From: Hydractinia symbiolongicarpus
Lineage: Eukaryota; Cnidaria; Hydrozoa; Anthoathecata; Hydractiniidae
Direction: 5' to 3'
DNA: 64,000 nt
Assembly (NCBI RefSeq): GCF_029227915.1
Contig: NC_079878.1
Coordinates: forward strand, 9,920,001-9,984,000
The notes beneath the pieces were generated by a model. That model was given only the letters and a program-made list of their open reading frames with translations, was not told the DNA's origin and ran no database searches. The translations under genes were made by a program, and so were the position numbers. Every line of letters starts with the position of its first letter. The stretch's first letter is position 1. Positions 1 through 11,000 of this stretch are shown piece after piece.

Positions 1-44
1 AATTTGAAATTCTGCATCTAAAATGAATGAAATAAAATACTCAC

Positions 45-1073
45 GAGGTAATTTATAGTCAGACATTTTTCGCCAGGATCTAAGATTTGTTCATCAATGA
101 GCATTTGTGTTGTTACACCACGTCCAGTGAGAAGAGAGCTTCGTCCTGGTTGCTTCTTTTTAACAGAAATTGGCTTGGTTTCTTTTTCTTCTTTTACTTT
201 TGGAGGGGAAATCTTTTTTTGACCTGATATTTCATAAAGCAATAAATAATAAGTAAAGCTTATCTGAAAGTTTAATGACCAGGGTATTTAAATGTCGATA
301 TATATTTGCCCAAACCTTAATCTCCAATATTCCACAGAATAATACACACTTTGAAAACTCAAAATTAAAAAGAAATAAAAGAAATATAAAACCAATCCCA
401 ATTTCTCAATTCCTTTGCGATATTTAAATCTCCTTAATAAAAGTAGTCACATAAAAAAATAATTCCCACATGATATAGACTGAGGTGTTTTAACATAAAA
501 TTTTACAAAATGGTACAAAATATAGTATTCCGATTTATTTTTTGGTTCACTACAAATCTAGACTAATAATAACTTTCTGATATTACAATCAAAATTATGG
601 TGGAATATTTTAAGTAGTGTTACTAAGTTATAACAGCCTGGAACTGTCTTGAATTTGAACCTGAAAAACACCATACACAGCTTGACTGTAAGTAAAAATT
701 GATGCATGCCTTTACTTGGCCTTGGGATTCAATGAAAATCACACCCCACTAAGTAAAAATGATTTGCGCTTTTAGACATATTGTGATCGAGTGATAAGTT
801 TTCAACACAATGTTAGTTTTCTAATGTTAAAATTGAATTAGGAATTTCCATTGTTACAAATGTGCTTTTCCATTGTAAAATTTTTTGTACATATAAAATA
901 CCTGTTGGAGATTTCACTGGTGGTGATTTCTTGTTTTGGACTTTACTTTTATTGCTACCCTTGTTTGAAACAGCTGTTTTTTTAGTATCTTCTTCATCTT
1001 CTTGGTCTTCACTTTCCTCATCTTCTTCAGTTTCAGTCTCTGAAGATGATTCACTATATATTGCCTTTTCCAT
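45..1073 (-). CDS. MPND: MPND-like protein (RAMA / MPN domain), first two coding exons, partial
   Basis: Two minus-strand exons join in frame: 1073-902 (ATG at 1073, donor CAG|GTATTT) and 223-45 (acceptor TATCAG, donor CTC|GTGAGT). The gene then leaves the window on the left. Exon 1 encodes an acidic, serine-rich stretch (residues about 6-30), then a Lys/Ser-rich linker. Exon 2 encodes more basic linker and then LLTGRGVTTQMLIDEQILDP, followed by PGEKCLTINYL. This matches the start of the RAMA domain of animal MPND, a JAMM/MPN-domain protein linked in vertebrates to binding N6-methyladenine DNA. The metalloprotease-like MPN domain must lie beyond the left edge. An AG stands 9 nt before the ATG, so an upstream non-coding or trans-spliced leader exon is possible. 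The family call rests on the RAMA motif. The exon joins are clear. Confidence 0.75.
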
Positions 1074-1613
1074 TTATATTTTCTATGCAAACTAAACACA
1101 TTAAATCACAGATATTAATATAAGCAAAACTTAAAACAAATTATAATTAAAGCTTTTGAAGCAGTTTAAAAATTCAACATAGCATTTGCTATAATTGATA
1201 CGTTGTTACAACTATAAAAAAGAACGAAGACATTGCATTGTTGAAGTTGCATATTTTTTTACAAGATTGAATTGTAAGTTTAGTCGAATTTTTTTCTTTC
1301 AATATTTTTTAATGTCAACTCACACACATTGTGCATGTAACACTCGCGTTTGCTTAAGGGTGACAAAAATTTCGTTAAGGGCACTTTTTATCATTACACT
1401 GATACATTTGAGAAAGTTGGCATGTGGTAATCTAATTCAGGGTAACATAAAACTAGTGTTTAAAGTAAGGGCAAATTAAAACAATATATGTTAAACATCA
1501 AGGATAAGTTTTTTTGTTGTTAAATTATCCTCTGTGCTATGATTAAAAACATATCTTACTTTGTATATATACACAGTTTGAAAGTCATCATCATTTTTTT
1601 TATTATTCTCGGC

Positions 1614-1850
1614 TTAACGTCCGTTTTTCATGCTAGCATGGGTTGGACGGGGTATATTAATGACCCTCTTCCAATCTGATCTAGACTGTGTTAGATCTAA
1701 ACTCAACTTCCTCTGTATAAAGTCTGTCCTTATAACCTCCTGGCAAGTCTTTCTCGGTCTGCCTCTGGGCTTTGCCCCAGGAACTATCAAGTCTCTACAC
1801 TTTCTTACCCAATTATCCTCCTCCATTCTTTCCAAGTAATTAGTAATTAT
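1614..1850 (-). mobile_element. Non-LTR retrotransposon C-terminal remnant
   Basis: The minus-strand reading frame contains RMEEDNWVRKCRDLIVPGAK followed by the GRPRKTCQEVI motif. This is the tail seen after the reverse transcriptase in many LINE ORF2 proteins (usual form: R-M-D-x-x-R-W ... G-x-R-x-R-G-R-P-x-K-T-W). The reverse transcriptase itself is absent, so this is a short 5'-truncated copy. A T-rich TCATCATCATTTTTTTTATTATT stretch lies at the 3' end on the plus strand, and ACCTCCCAC-type sequence follows on the 5' side. The LINE clade cannot be fixed from this piece. Confidence 0.65.
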
Positions 1851-1974
1851 AAAAATTAAATGCAAATAAACATTAAAGTTTACCTCCCACTTTAAAAAAA
1901 GGTCATCTTATCCTTTTAATACTATATATGTTAAGAATTAGTAATTTAACATTCCTTAAGTGAAATTTAAAACA

Positions 1975-3261
1975 TTAAAGCATACCTCCCGAGAAAAATT
2001 AAGTTGACCTAAATTGGCTCATATTCATACGTGATTTATGAATATAAAGTTTATTTTCCTTAATTCGCACTTATAAGTTAATAATGCCTATTCAAAGATT
2101 CAAAAATTCACCTCCGACACGAGGTAAAATATCCGCAATGTTGTTTTATAAATTTCTTCACCTTGAGTGCTCTGACGTCACCTGTTAGAAGATCGTAAAT
2201 CATCTTCTGCATTGAAATTTTTTACTCAAACTTTAATAGTAAAAATCATTGGTAATGAGTATGTTTACCCCCGTGAAAATATCAGGAAACTTTGAAAATG
2301 AATACTAACTTCGGTTGGGAAATTATCATTCAATTGCAATACCAAGAAGCTGTGACGCAAAAAAAGAAAAAAAGAGCGACAGGGAAAATGTTGTAGAATT
2401 TCAATTTGAGCCTATCAGGCGAAATACTAAACCAAGCACTGACTCGGATTTCAGTTGGGAGAGCTGTGATGAGGATACTATTCAAGAAGAAGTCGCTTCA
2501 CGTGTTGCTGTTGCTGTAAGGACGTGGTGCAAGTGTGGAAAGTGTAAGATAATGACGAGCGAAGCAGAGTGTCGTTGCTATTGCGGGTTAGAATCCGCGA
2601 ATATTTTTTATTTGATCAGTGAGTTTTGATATGTAAACGTATTCGAATTAGATAATAGCGCATGAGTTCGATGAATAACGATAAAAATGAAAAAATCTTC
2701 TAACCTTCTTCTTTTTGTCTTTTTCTTTCAAACTCAGTTCTAAAGTCAAAGAACTCAGAAGTAAAATAAGCTTCGCAGATCTTAAAATTCTTTGAAAGCG
2801 TATCCTCTCTCTTGATCAGTTTGATCCATATAGTTTGTTGTTTTGGATCTTTGGGAAAGTTGAAAAAAAATACACCTTGTTTCTTTTGGTGGTTAAGACA
2901 ACTAGGTAAGTGGGCAAGAAGCCATATTACTATTTAAAAAAAGGATTCATCCTTATTCATCAACGTGTGGAACTTTTTTTTACAAAACACATCATATCAC
3001 ATCCGCAAAGTTTCGCCTCTCATCCGGGGGTCCGAATGTGAGCTTCTAACTAGTGACGTCAGGCGCATAATTATACTCTTAAATGCTCACTTGCAAAATG
3101 GCGAACAAGTGAGGTGAAGGCTTAAAAACATGAGATAAACATTGTCTGGTTTCTTGAGTACTGTAGTGATTTTAATAAAATAAACGTTAAATTGTTTTTT
3201 CTGAAGATGTTATGAATCGATTTAGGTCAACTTGATTTTTCTCGGGAGGTAAGCTTTAAAG
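1975..3261. mobile_element. Putative DNA element with ~40-bp inverted repeats around a P2X7-type ORF
   Basis: The sequence at 1975-2014 (TTAAAGCATACCTCCCGAGA and on through AAATTAAGTTGACCTAAAT) recurs in inverted orientation at 3220-3261 with only a few differences. The pair encloses about 1.2 kb with a P2X7-type cysteine-domain ORF and two CRE-like TGACGTCA sites (about 2175 and 3055). TTAAAGCA occurs just outside both ends, but the two ends are not quite symmetric, so the exact termini and target duplication are uncertain. Another ACCTCCC-containing fragment at about 1880 suggests that related ends are scattered nearby. Confidence 0.45.
2346..2629 (+). CDS. P2X7 intracellular (cysteine-rich ballast-like) domain fragment
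   Basis: The frame running from about 2346 reads CDAKKEKKSDRENVVEFQFE, then PIRR, an acidic Ser/Asp-rich linker (STDSDFSWESCDED), and ends in TWCKCGKCKIMTSEAECRCYC at about 2524-2586. The order 'QFEP - acidic linker - W-C-x-C-G-x-C-x-x-M-x-(T/S)-x-x-E-C-x-C' is the signature of the P2X purinoceptor 7 intracellular domain. That domain occurs without the channel part in many small or transposon-associated proteins of cnidarians and fish. No channel or transmembrane segment is visible. There is no good ATG in frame: the ORF could open only with TTG at 2315, or behind a splice acceptor near 2345. It stops at 2629. It is best seen as one exon or a fragment of a stand-alone P2X7-domain protein, possibly cargo of the surrounding inverted-repeat element. 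Confidence 0.55.
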
Positions 3262-3786
3262 CAAATTGATATAAAGCCGCATTTTCCTCTATGTAAAACA
3301 CGCTTTCCTGTCAAAAGGTGCCATTTTGTGTTTTTTAAATAAAACCTACTTAGACGTCATCTTCTACGACATCGTCTTATATAAAGATAAAAACTTTTTA
3401 CTACATGTTTTGATCAATACAAAAAAAAAGGAAAAAAATAGGGTTAGATAGACCCTGAGCAAATTCTGGCTTAGGTGCGCACTCTTTTTTTAGGTTACGC
3501 TGTCCCTAGAGCTTCTTTATTAACACTTCTTTAAATATAAAAATCCTAACAAAGCTGATCATTATTCTATTTGGTTATTATTTTCTATTGTTCTAAAAAA
3601 AGACCTATTGTTTTTATCTTTATATATATCCCAGCTTTATATTCTTATAAAAAGAAGGATATATTGGTCCGATGCAGGAATTTGTAGGCTTCTATTTTTC
3701 TCTGCGTCCTATTTCTAACTTGCATTACTGTCTGCTCAAGTTTAACCTTGATGCATGCAGCACCCTTTCAATATTGATAAAACAGA

Positions 3787-4133
3787 TAGATAGATGTGCA
3801 TATTTTACATGGCTAACCTAACAAATATATATTGAGGGATATACCCTGTCTATTATTTCCAGGAGGGGCCATTGCTTAGATGGAGAGTCCTAAAGTATTT
3901 GCTCATTTTGAGCTACGTAGACCTAATTAATGCCAGCGCTCTACTAGACAACTCCTGGCAACATCCAAAAGCCCACTCAGTGTGCCATCTCCCCAATTTT
4001 CCTCACATGACTTGGGTTAACCCGGGGCTATGGTAACATTCACTCACCCATGTTGACTCACCGTCAAGAGGAATCTAACCCTGGTCTCCCGCACAGAGTA
4101 TGAGAGCTATAACCACTAATCTATGGCTAGGAC
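3787..4133 (-). mobile_element. tRNA-derived SINE, copy 1
   Basis: Read on the minus strand, the head (from 4133) has CATAGATTAGTGGTTATAGC, an A-box-like stretch, and then AGGGTTAGATTCCTC, a B-box-like stretch. A body of about 270 bp follows. The whole unit matches copy 2 (63557-63884, plus strand) over nearly its full length, ending in CCATGTAAAATATGCACATCT. Here the B box is decayed (GGTTAGATTCC instead of GGTTCGATTCC), so copy 1 is the more degenerate copy. Confidence 0.75.
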
Positions 4134-4215
4134 ACATGCAAAGAGTAGTAAATAGAAGTGTCAAAATATAGAAGAGAAGTGTTTAAATACAGATGAAAAC
4201 TGTTTGAATTATAAA

Positions 4216-4441
4216 AGGGCTAGCTAAGCTTTTAACAAGCTGGTTACAAAAGTCAAAAAGAGGAAGGCAAATTAAAATCCTAGGGAAATTTCGAGTAGGA
4301 TGTTAAATGAATTATAGCAAACGAAAAGGGGAAAAGATTGGGGGGAGGGGGGGGGATGGGGAGAGGCAGCAAGTGTACCACAGCTTCAGTACCATATTTA
4401 ATTAGCCTGTTGAACAATATATATTTATGCTGCACAAGGCT
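4216..4441 (+). repeat. 220-bp repeat R, copy 1 (interrupted)
   Basis: This copy runs from AAAAGGGCTAGCTAAGC through a G-rich run (GGGGGGAGGGGGGGG) to TGCTGCACAAGGCT. It is nearly identical and in the same orientation as 7691-7915. It ends abruptly at 4441, where the HECT-carrying element begins. Its continuation (ACAAGGCTAGTTGCCG) resumes at 7624. Confidence 0.8.
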
Positions 4442-4445
4442 ATGG

Positions 4446-4527
4446 CACTCCAAAGTCACATTAATACAGTTATCTTAAGATAACAAATGTTATCTTAAGA
4501 TAACTCTATTAATGTGACTTTGGAATG
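4446..4527. repeat. Left terminal hairpin of the HECT element
   Basis: The sequence CACTCCAAAGTCACATTAAT, then GTTATCTTAAGATAAC, a 4-nt AAAT spacer, GTTATCTTAAGATAAC and the inverted ATTAATGTGACTTTGGAATG forms a self-complementary stretch of about 80 bp. Further TATCTTAAG-type motifs follow at about 4576, 4662, 4680 and 4697. They look like subterminal binding-site iterons. Confidence 0.8.
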
Positions 4528-4960
4528 CGTGCATATTCACATTAATGTTCTGATTGTAAGATAACTCGAGTAATCTTAAGATAACAAATTATCAGAGAAA
4601 TATTGTAAGATTTCTTGATCATGGTAACATTAACGACTTTTCTACCTTTGATGTTAGCGCTATCTTAAGTTAACTAAAGTTATCTTAAGATAACTAAAGT
4701 TATCTTAAGATTACGAGAAAACTGGAGATTACTCAAGAACTATGCGAAACAAAAACGCGTTTTAAACTTAAACACGCGGGAAGTACGGTATGTTGCCCAG
4801 CTTGGTTAATTTCTAGAGAATTAACGATTACCTGGTATATATGTCCAGACCTTAACAACGAACCTCATGGCTTTGTAGTAAGCACGTGCAAAACAAGACA
4901 AAAACAGTAACAAGTAAATGAAAGTACTGCCTATGCTGCTCGTTAGTTATTTTTTAAAAT

Positions 4961-7052
4961 ATGTCTTCCTTTTTTATAAACAGTTCGTCCGACGAAATCG
5001 TGCTTCCTGCTTTATCTGATACATCTGCTATGATAGATAGGTTAATGAATTTGGAGTAAGTTGTTTCTAATTTTTTTATTAACTTCATTGATGTAGCTAA
5101 GCTATACACCTAGCTAAAGCTGTTTCTTGGAAACATTCTCATCGAAGATTGCCTTAAAAAGCAAGCTGAGACACGTTTTGACTTTGACCCATAGTGTCAA
5201 GTATGTCCAACAAGAACTTTTAAATGTCCATAAAAGCAACTTATTTTTTTTCGTGTGAGGTAGCTAAAGCTTAAATTGAATGTGTTTGGAAACATGCCAA
5301 ACTTTTTTTGTCAAAAAGAGTTGATTTCATATATAACATATTTTTTAGGTTTATGCATTTGATTCAGACATTTTTATTTTTAGAACAAGATTGGATAATA
5401 TCTTACCACCAAATTTTGATAAATTGGTCGAAGTTGCAACTGCTGAAACAGAAATTCAAAATTTAAGAAATTTTACATACCAGCACAAAAGTAATTTTTG
5501 TAAATTAACTAACATTTTTAGTGACTTATTCTAAATATCCAGAAGAATGTAAAATCCAATTTGTTTTAGGTACAAAGAGAAAAAGAACAGCAAAACCAGG
5601 TCCTGAAGTGTCATCAATCTATATTAAGTTATATCATCTTCCCTGCGCATCTGCCAAACCAAAATATGGTAAAGGAAACAGCGACCTAGTAAAAAGACAT
5701 TTTGACAGTGGATATGGTATTTTTTATTTTAATATTTTTTGTGTAATTAAATGCATATAGACACGTATTTGGAAACTTTACTACCTTCCTTTTTATTTGT
5801 TATAGGATTTGCCAGACCATGTTATGACATTGTTACAAGAAAAATTAAAAAGATGTCAATTAGTATTCACTTAAATGAAGAACAATTCGATGAATTGTTA
5901 CACGAGCTGTTTCCTCATTTAGCACAAAATTATGGATTTTTTACACTTTTAACTAGTGGAGTGTACCGAAAGGTTAATATCACTAAGCCATCGAATATTA
6001 AAACCATAAAATACACGGGAACCCTTATTGTGGCCAATGCTAATGAGTTTCCAGAACATGGAGCCAGTACTATTGAAACTCTCACACTGCAGGAATCTTA
6101 TAGGAGGTTCAATACCACTACACTGTCTTCTGATTATGCACTTCAACCTTTACAGTCTGTTTTGACTCATCGTGCAACTCAGCCTTCAACATCAGCTTTA
6201 ACTACTAATGTTTCAAGGTCAACTGTTAGTACTAATGCAATCAGCCCAATACTTGCAAGTCAAACTAATTTAAGGACTTCAGAAGAACTTGAAACAGTTA
6301 TTGCACCAAGGTTAAATGGTCCAATTCAAGAAAACCCTTTGTCTCAACTTTTACCAAGTTTTTCAAGAAATAACTTAAACCAATTTGAGGTTGACAGAAA
6401 AACTCTCCTACTCGCGCTGGATTCAGAACAACAGCTCTTAATAGACAGGTCTAACCTTGTTGCAGATGCATTTGAGCAATACCAAGATACTTCTATTTTA
6501 GACTGTAAAGTTTTCATAAAATTTTTGGATGAAGAAGGTCATGACCTTGATGGCTTGACTAAAGAATTTTTTTCCTCATTTTGGATAAAATTTTCAGAAC
6601 AATACTTAAAAGGAGAAAATCAAAAGTATTTTACTGTTCAACCCGAACCTGTGCTAACAGATGCTCAGCTAAAGGCAGTTGGCATGATTCTTGTGCATGG
6701 CTTTTTGTTGACAGGATATTTGCCATTGATGATTAACAATAGTCAGTTGTTCATTATCTTGTCTGGCAAAGAACCATCATCTGAATCCATGGCAACATCA
6801 TTCTTGTCTGTTATAGGTGAAACAAACAAACAGCTCATTTTAAAGGCAAAGCAAATGAGTTGTTATGATAACTCATTAAAGATGTCTCTGGTTAGACTAC
6901 TCTCAATGTACGAAAGTACGTATTTACCTTCCCCCAGCACAATTGATAATTGTATCAAAAATATTTCTAAGTATATGATGGTTAAAAAGCCATACTTCGC
7001 ATTGCAAAAGATGAGTTTAGGGTTAACGGGAGAAGTGAAACCTCTATCCTAA
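4961..7052 (+). CDS. Transposon-borne HECT-like domain protein (G2E3-like), 547 aa
   Basis: Four exons join in frame: 4961-5055, 5384-5490, 5522-5716 and 5806-7052. All introns are GT-AG, with phases 2, 1 and 1. The protein has a coiled N-terminal region (IDRLMNLETRLDNILPPNF). A globular module follows that starts around GFARPCYDIVTRK and includes HLAQNYGFFTLL. Next come a Ser/Thr-rich linker and a HECT N-lobe-like part with CKVFIKFLDEEGHDLDGLTK followed by EFFSSFW, the family's G-L-T-x-E-F-F signature. The C-terminus ends KKPYFALQKMSLGL, as in the HECT-like proteins often annotated 'G2/M phase-specific E3 ligase-like' in cnidarians and fish. The usual catalytic Cys motif of the HECT C-lobe is not visible, so ligase activity is doubtful. 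A poly-A signal AATAAA lies at 7056. The ATG choice in exon 1 is an inference. Confidence 0.75.
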
Positions 7053-7539
7053 CCAAATAAATTTGAAGGCACAAATAGAATGACTATTTTGAAAATTTAT
7101 ACATTACAAAATTTCGGGAAAAAAATTACTGAAATGCCTTGTATCTTCTAAAACTATGTCCTTTTTTATTTTAATTTTACTTAATTCTTGCGTAATACGA
7201 GAGTAGACACTCTTTTTACTTGAAAATTTTTACACGCAAAATCGCAACGCACATGGTAAAGTTTCGCGCTTATAATGTAAAACTAACTGGGAACGAAGTT
7301 GACACTTCAACGCTGTAATTGTTTTTTATTGCGTAATTTAACGCGTTTGGAACGAAGATAATGCTATCTTTAGATAACACGAGTTATCTTAAGTTAGCAA
7401 AAATATCGTCAAATTGTATTAATAACATCTCTAATCTCAAGATAACTACAAAGTAAAGATATAATTATCACATTAATATGTTATCTTAAGATTACTCGAG
7501 TTATCTTACAATCAGGACATTAATGTGAATATGCACGCA

Positions 7540-7623
7540 TTCCAAAGTCACATTAATAGAGTTATCTTAAGATAACATTTGTTATCTTAAGATAACTGTA
7601 TTAATGTGACTTTGGAATGCCAT
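7540..7623. repeat. Right terminal hairpin of the HECT element
   Basis: This is a mirror copy of the left terminal hairpin: CATTCCAAAGTCACATTAAT, two GTTATCTTAAGATAAC units around ATTT, and the inverted ATTAATGTGACTTTGGAATG. Inside it, AGTTATCTTACAATCAGGAC and TTATCTTAAGATTACTCGAG mirror the left end. Confidence 0.8.
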
Positions 7624-7690
7624 ACAAGGCTAGTTGCCGAAAAGTATAAGAAAGAGCGTGTGTAGTAGGGGACATCATCCTACGTTTCTA

Positions 7691-7915
7691 AAAGGGCTAG
7701 CTAAGCTTTTAACAAGCTGGTTACAAAAGTCAAAAAGAGGAAGGCAAATTAAAATCCTAGGGAAATTTCGAGGAGGATGTTAAATGAATTATAGCAAACG
7801 AAAAGGGGAAAAGATTGGGGGGGAGGGGGAGAGGCAGCAAGTGTACCACAGCTTCAGTACCATATTTAATTAGCCTGTTGAACAATATATATTTATGCTG
7901 CACAAGGCTAGTTGC
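7691..7915 (+). repeat. 220-bp repeat R, copy 2 (uninterrupted)
   Basis: This is a direct repeat of 4216-4441 plus its continuation at 7624. It contains TGCTGCACAAGGCTAGTTGC without insertion, so it gives the empty-site reference for the HECT element. The two R copies would lie about 60-70 bp apart if the element were removed, so the original arrangement was tandem. Confidence 0.8.
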
Positions 7916-7937
7916 CGTCATACGACGGCGAATTTTA

Positions 7938-7994
7938 TCTGAGCATGCGCAGTTCAATGCAAAATCAAAACAAACAAAACTGCGCATGCTCAGA
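7938..7994. repeat. Inverted repeat with 17-bp arms (GCGCATGC type)
   Basis: TCTGAGCATGCGCAGTT (7938-7954) and AACTGCGCATGCTCAGA (7978-7994) are exact inverted copies around a 23-nt A-rich loop. The arms contain NRF1-like TGCGCATGC cores. This may be a terminal structure of repeat R or a small foldback element. Confidence 0.7.
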
Positions 7995-8044
7995 AACAAT
8001 TTGCAGTCGAATTCGCTGTTCAATTCGCTTCGTGAAAATCCCCC

Positions 8045-11000
8045 TTAAGACATGTTATATGAAGATACACGATGACTTGAGGCGAGGTTGCTAACTATAT
8101 TAAAAATTGATATCCAGCGCTGACGTACTAGAAATAAAATCTGTCTTACATGAAGTAATACAGTCCCAAATTACAACCACGTCCCTAGGATTATAGTTGT
8201 GGGCTCTTTATATTTGGACGCCCTTTTACATTTTAAGTTTCTTGTTCCAGGGCTAAATATAAAAGGCCTATCAAGTCCTCGGGACAGGGTTCCCAAATCA
8301 GATTGCCTGAGTAAAAGCATTTGAAGCTGGAAAATATTTTTCGGTTTCTGTACACTTTTTTCCTGGTTGATCATCTAGAGAGAAGGAAAGAGGCTGTCAC
8401 GAGCCAGGATGTAGGAGAAATATTTCGTTGCAATACAACTCGTTAAGCTTCTTTTCCAATTTAGTGCCGTAAGCCAAAGAGTGAAGTAGTAATTATAATG
8501 TACAAAATCTGGCTGGTACGTCAACTTTAATAAATCAAAAATAATTTGGTTAGTGCTAGAAGAATTTAGTACAACATTTTCAGGGTAAAAATATATAACT
8601 TTTTGAGAAGTACGAAGATCTGTTTGCTATCAAAGTCGATTGTGTCGTAAGTAAAAGCAAACACTGCAATATACCAAGTTTTAAACCATGCAACAAACGG
8701 AAAAAAGATTTTCATCGGGAGGCATTTCCCGTGTTGAAAGAGCATCAAAGATAAATATATTAAAATTAGATTTCCAGAGAAAACTGTGCTTTTTTGTAAC
8801 TAAGGTTGTGATCTTCATTTAATGACTTTAAAGCTAACTTTAGGTTACGGTGCTCAGCCGTCCTCGTCTCCAGGTTTGTTGTCAGATGTCGTTGACTGCA
8901 AACAGGCAAGAACCCCTTGGAGACGGAGTTAAAGCACAACTACAGCCCGCGATAATTCTCTTACTCTGAGTAAAAATCATCCATTCATATTTCCATAGTC
9001 TCTTACATTACCCAGCGGAGATTGCACCAGCGATCAACTTTATACTAACCTTGTTCCAAAGGCTTTTCTACGTCTATGATATGATGATAGCTGATTGCAA
9101 TAGGTTATACTTTCACAGTTCCCAGTCAGGATTTGCAAAATCCTTTGGGCTTATCAGCTAGGCTTGTTTGTTTTATAAATATAAACAGGTAACGGTGAAT
9201 GATATTGAAATAGTGGAGTTTTAGTAGTTACGGCCACATTTCATTAAAATTTAATAAGAAAAAGCATTTTTTAACATCTTTCAATAGGACAGACATATCG
9301 CCTTTATATGCAATATTTTTTTCGTGACATTTGTCCAGCTGGTATTATTCAATGAAAGCATCAAATATTCCCTCTTTCACTAGATTCGATACTTTTTTGT
9401 ACTTCTTTTTTTTTATTCAAACCTTTACCTAAAACTCTCTTATCGTTGCAGTGCTTAGTGGTAACGTTTTGAAGAAGTTTTTGCGCACAAAAAAAATCTC
9501 TGGTCCGAGTGTAAGTGTACGGCTAAAAATTCTCTTCTTTTTTATCTCACAATACTTTCCTGTATTTAGTTCTATTTTGCGTTTATTTTTGACTCAGCTT
9601 AGTATAGGCAAGTTTATAAATATTATGACATCATCCTTTACAACATTTTAAATTATTTATTTGTTATCACTGTTTTGAGGTTTGATTATGAATGACAAGT
9701 AAAACTTAGAATATGAAAAACGCGTGAAGATTTGTGTGCACTGATTCTTTAGAATATAAGAAATTATATAATCACGCAATATAGTACAGTTAAAGAAGTT
9801 TTTGTGCAACGGTATCAAAAGCATCATGAATCAAATTGGTTTCAACAGAGGTAATAACTAACAACGTAGTTCTAACTTTAGTTAACTTCGTTCCCAGAAC
9901 TTTTTTCTTAACGTTGCTGCGATTTACGATAGATGCTGGGATCGAACTTTAATTTCTAAGTATTTTTTGATACGCACATATTTTTGATACAAAATTCAGC
10001 GACAGACTTTTCCTGGATTTCCTAATTATGCGAAACTCAATTAAAGAGGTCGATACTAAAAATGATTCTTATCCCTAAGTTCCTTAGTAAAAGGTAGAAC
10101 AAATTACTAATTTCGGTAATATTTCTGTTCGTTAAGTGCTTCGATTGTGAGCTGAAAGTTACGGTCAAACCCTTCATATAGCCGAGCTTACTAAGAATAG
10201 CCTCGTTTTTAAAAATAATTATTTTCTTCAAATCTAAACAAAATCCAACCAAAATATGATATTGCTCTAAAAACTTCGTTTTTGTCATGATAATTTGATA
10301 TTCTATCTGAATATCCTTATTTGAAGAGCATAGAATCATTATAAAATTTTGGATGACGTCATGATTATTATAATTTATGAAATTTAGGAAAGGTGTATTG
10401 TAATGCAGTAAGCAGTTTTTTAAAAAAAGAAAGGCAGTTCTCAGGGCCTAGTTTTAAAAGTTTTTAACTTTTAGCAAATTGTAAAAGTATAAAATTGTAG
10501 TAAATTTTCTTTATTTTGCAGCATTTTAGTTGGGGCTATTTCACACCCATGATTTCCAAATACGCTCAACAAACATATCATGAGGCATAAAAAGCCCTGA
10601 TCACACTGTTTATTTAAATTGTCTGTCTATACAAGAGTTCCCTTTCTGATGTCACTTGTTGGCAAAATTATTTTCCGTATTCTACTTTTCCTGACTTATA
10701 AACTAGCGTAAACCAATGGGTTAAAATGATCTCATAATAACGATACAGGCTGGGACGGTAAGAAGCTCTTGGAAGGGATTTGATAATTTACATTATTTCA
10801 TATCAGTTTTTTATTCCGTTTGTAAATAAACAAGAGAGTGTCGATGAGAGTGGAGTCTTTTTATCTTTCTTGAAATGTGTCTTCGTGTGTGTCTTGGAGT
10901 GGAACACACTGCACCTAGTAAAAGCGATAAAAATATCTTAACAGCAGGTTCGTTAAGCTTGTGTTACACCGCAATCTCTGTGTAATGTAGTGTTTTAAAT

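Larger units (their letters stand above)
4442..7623 (+). mobile_element. DNA transposon with long TIRs and a HECT-like gene
   Basis: The ends are ATGGCACTCCAAAGTCACAT at 4442 and, inverted, ATGGCATTCCAAAGTCACAT ending at 7623. The inverted repeats stay alignable for about 145 bp (4442-4587 and 7478-7623). Each end begins with an 80-bp perfect-type hairpin built from GTTATCTTAAGATAAC units. An 8-bp duplication, ACAAGGCT, flanks the element (4434-4441 and 7624-7631). The uninterrupted site TGCTGCACAAGGCTAGTTGC is present in the second R repeat at about 7898-7917, which confirms the insertion borders. Inside is one four-exon HECT-like gene and no recognisable transposase. TSD size and TIR length would fit hAT-, MULE- or KDZ-type elements, but I cannot assign a superfamily. 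Confidence 0.8.

Noticed and set aside
862-1095. Plus-strand serine-rich ORF
   Set aside because: It is the antisense shadow of the acidic exon 1 of the MPND-like gene.
10037-10339. 100-residue minus-strand ORF as a gene
   Set aside because: No recognisable motif, no splice or start context, and the composition matches the AT-rich flanks.
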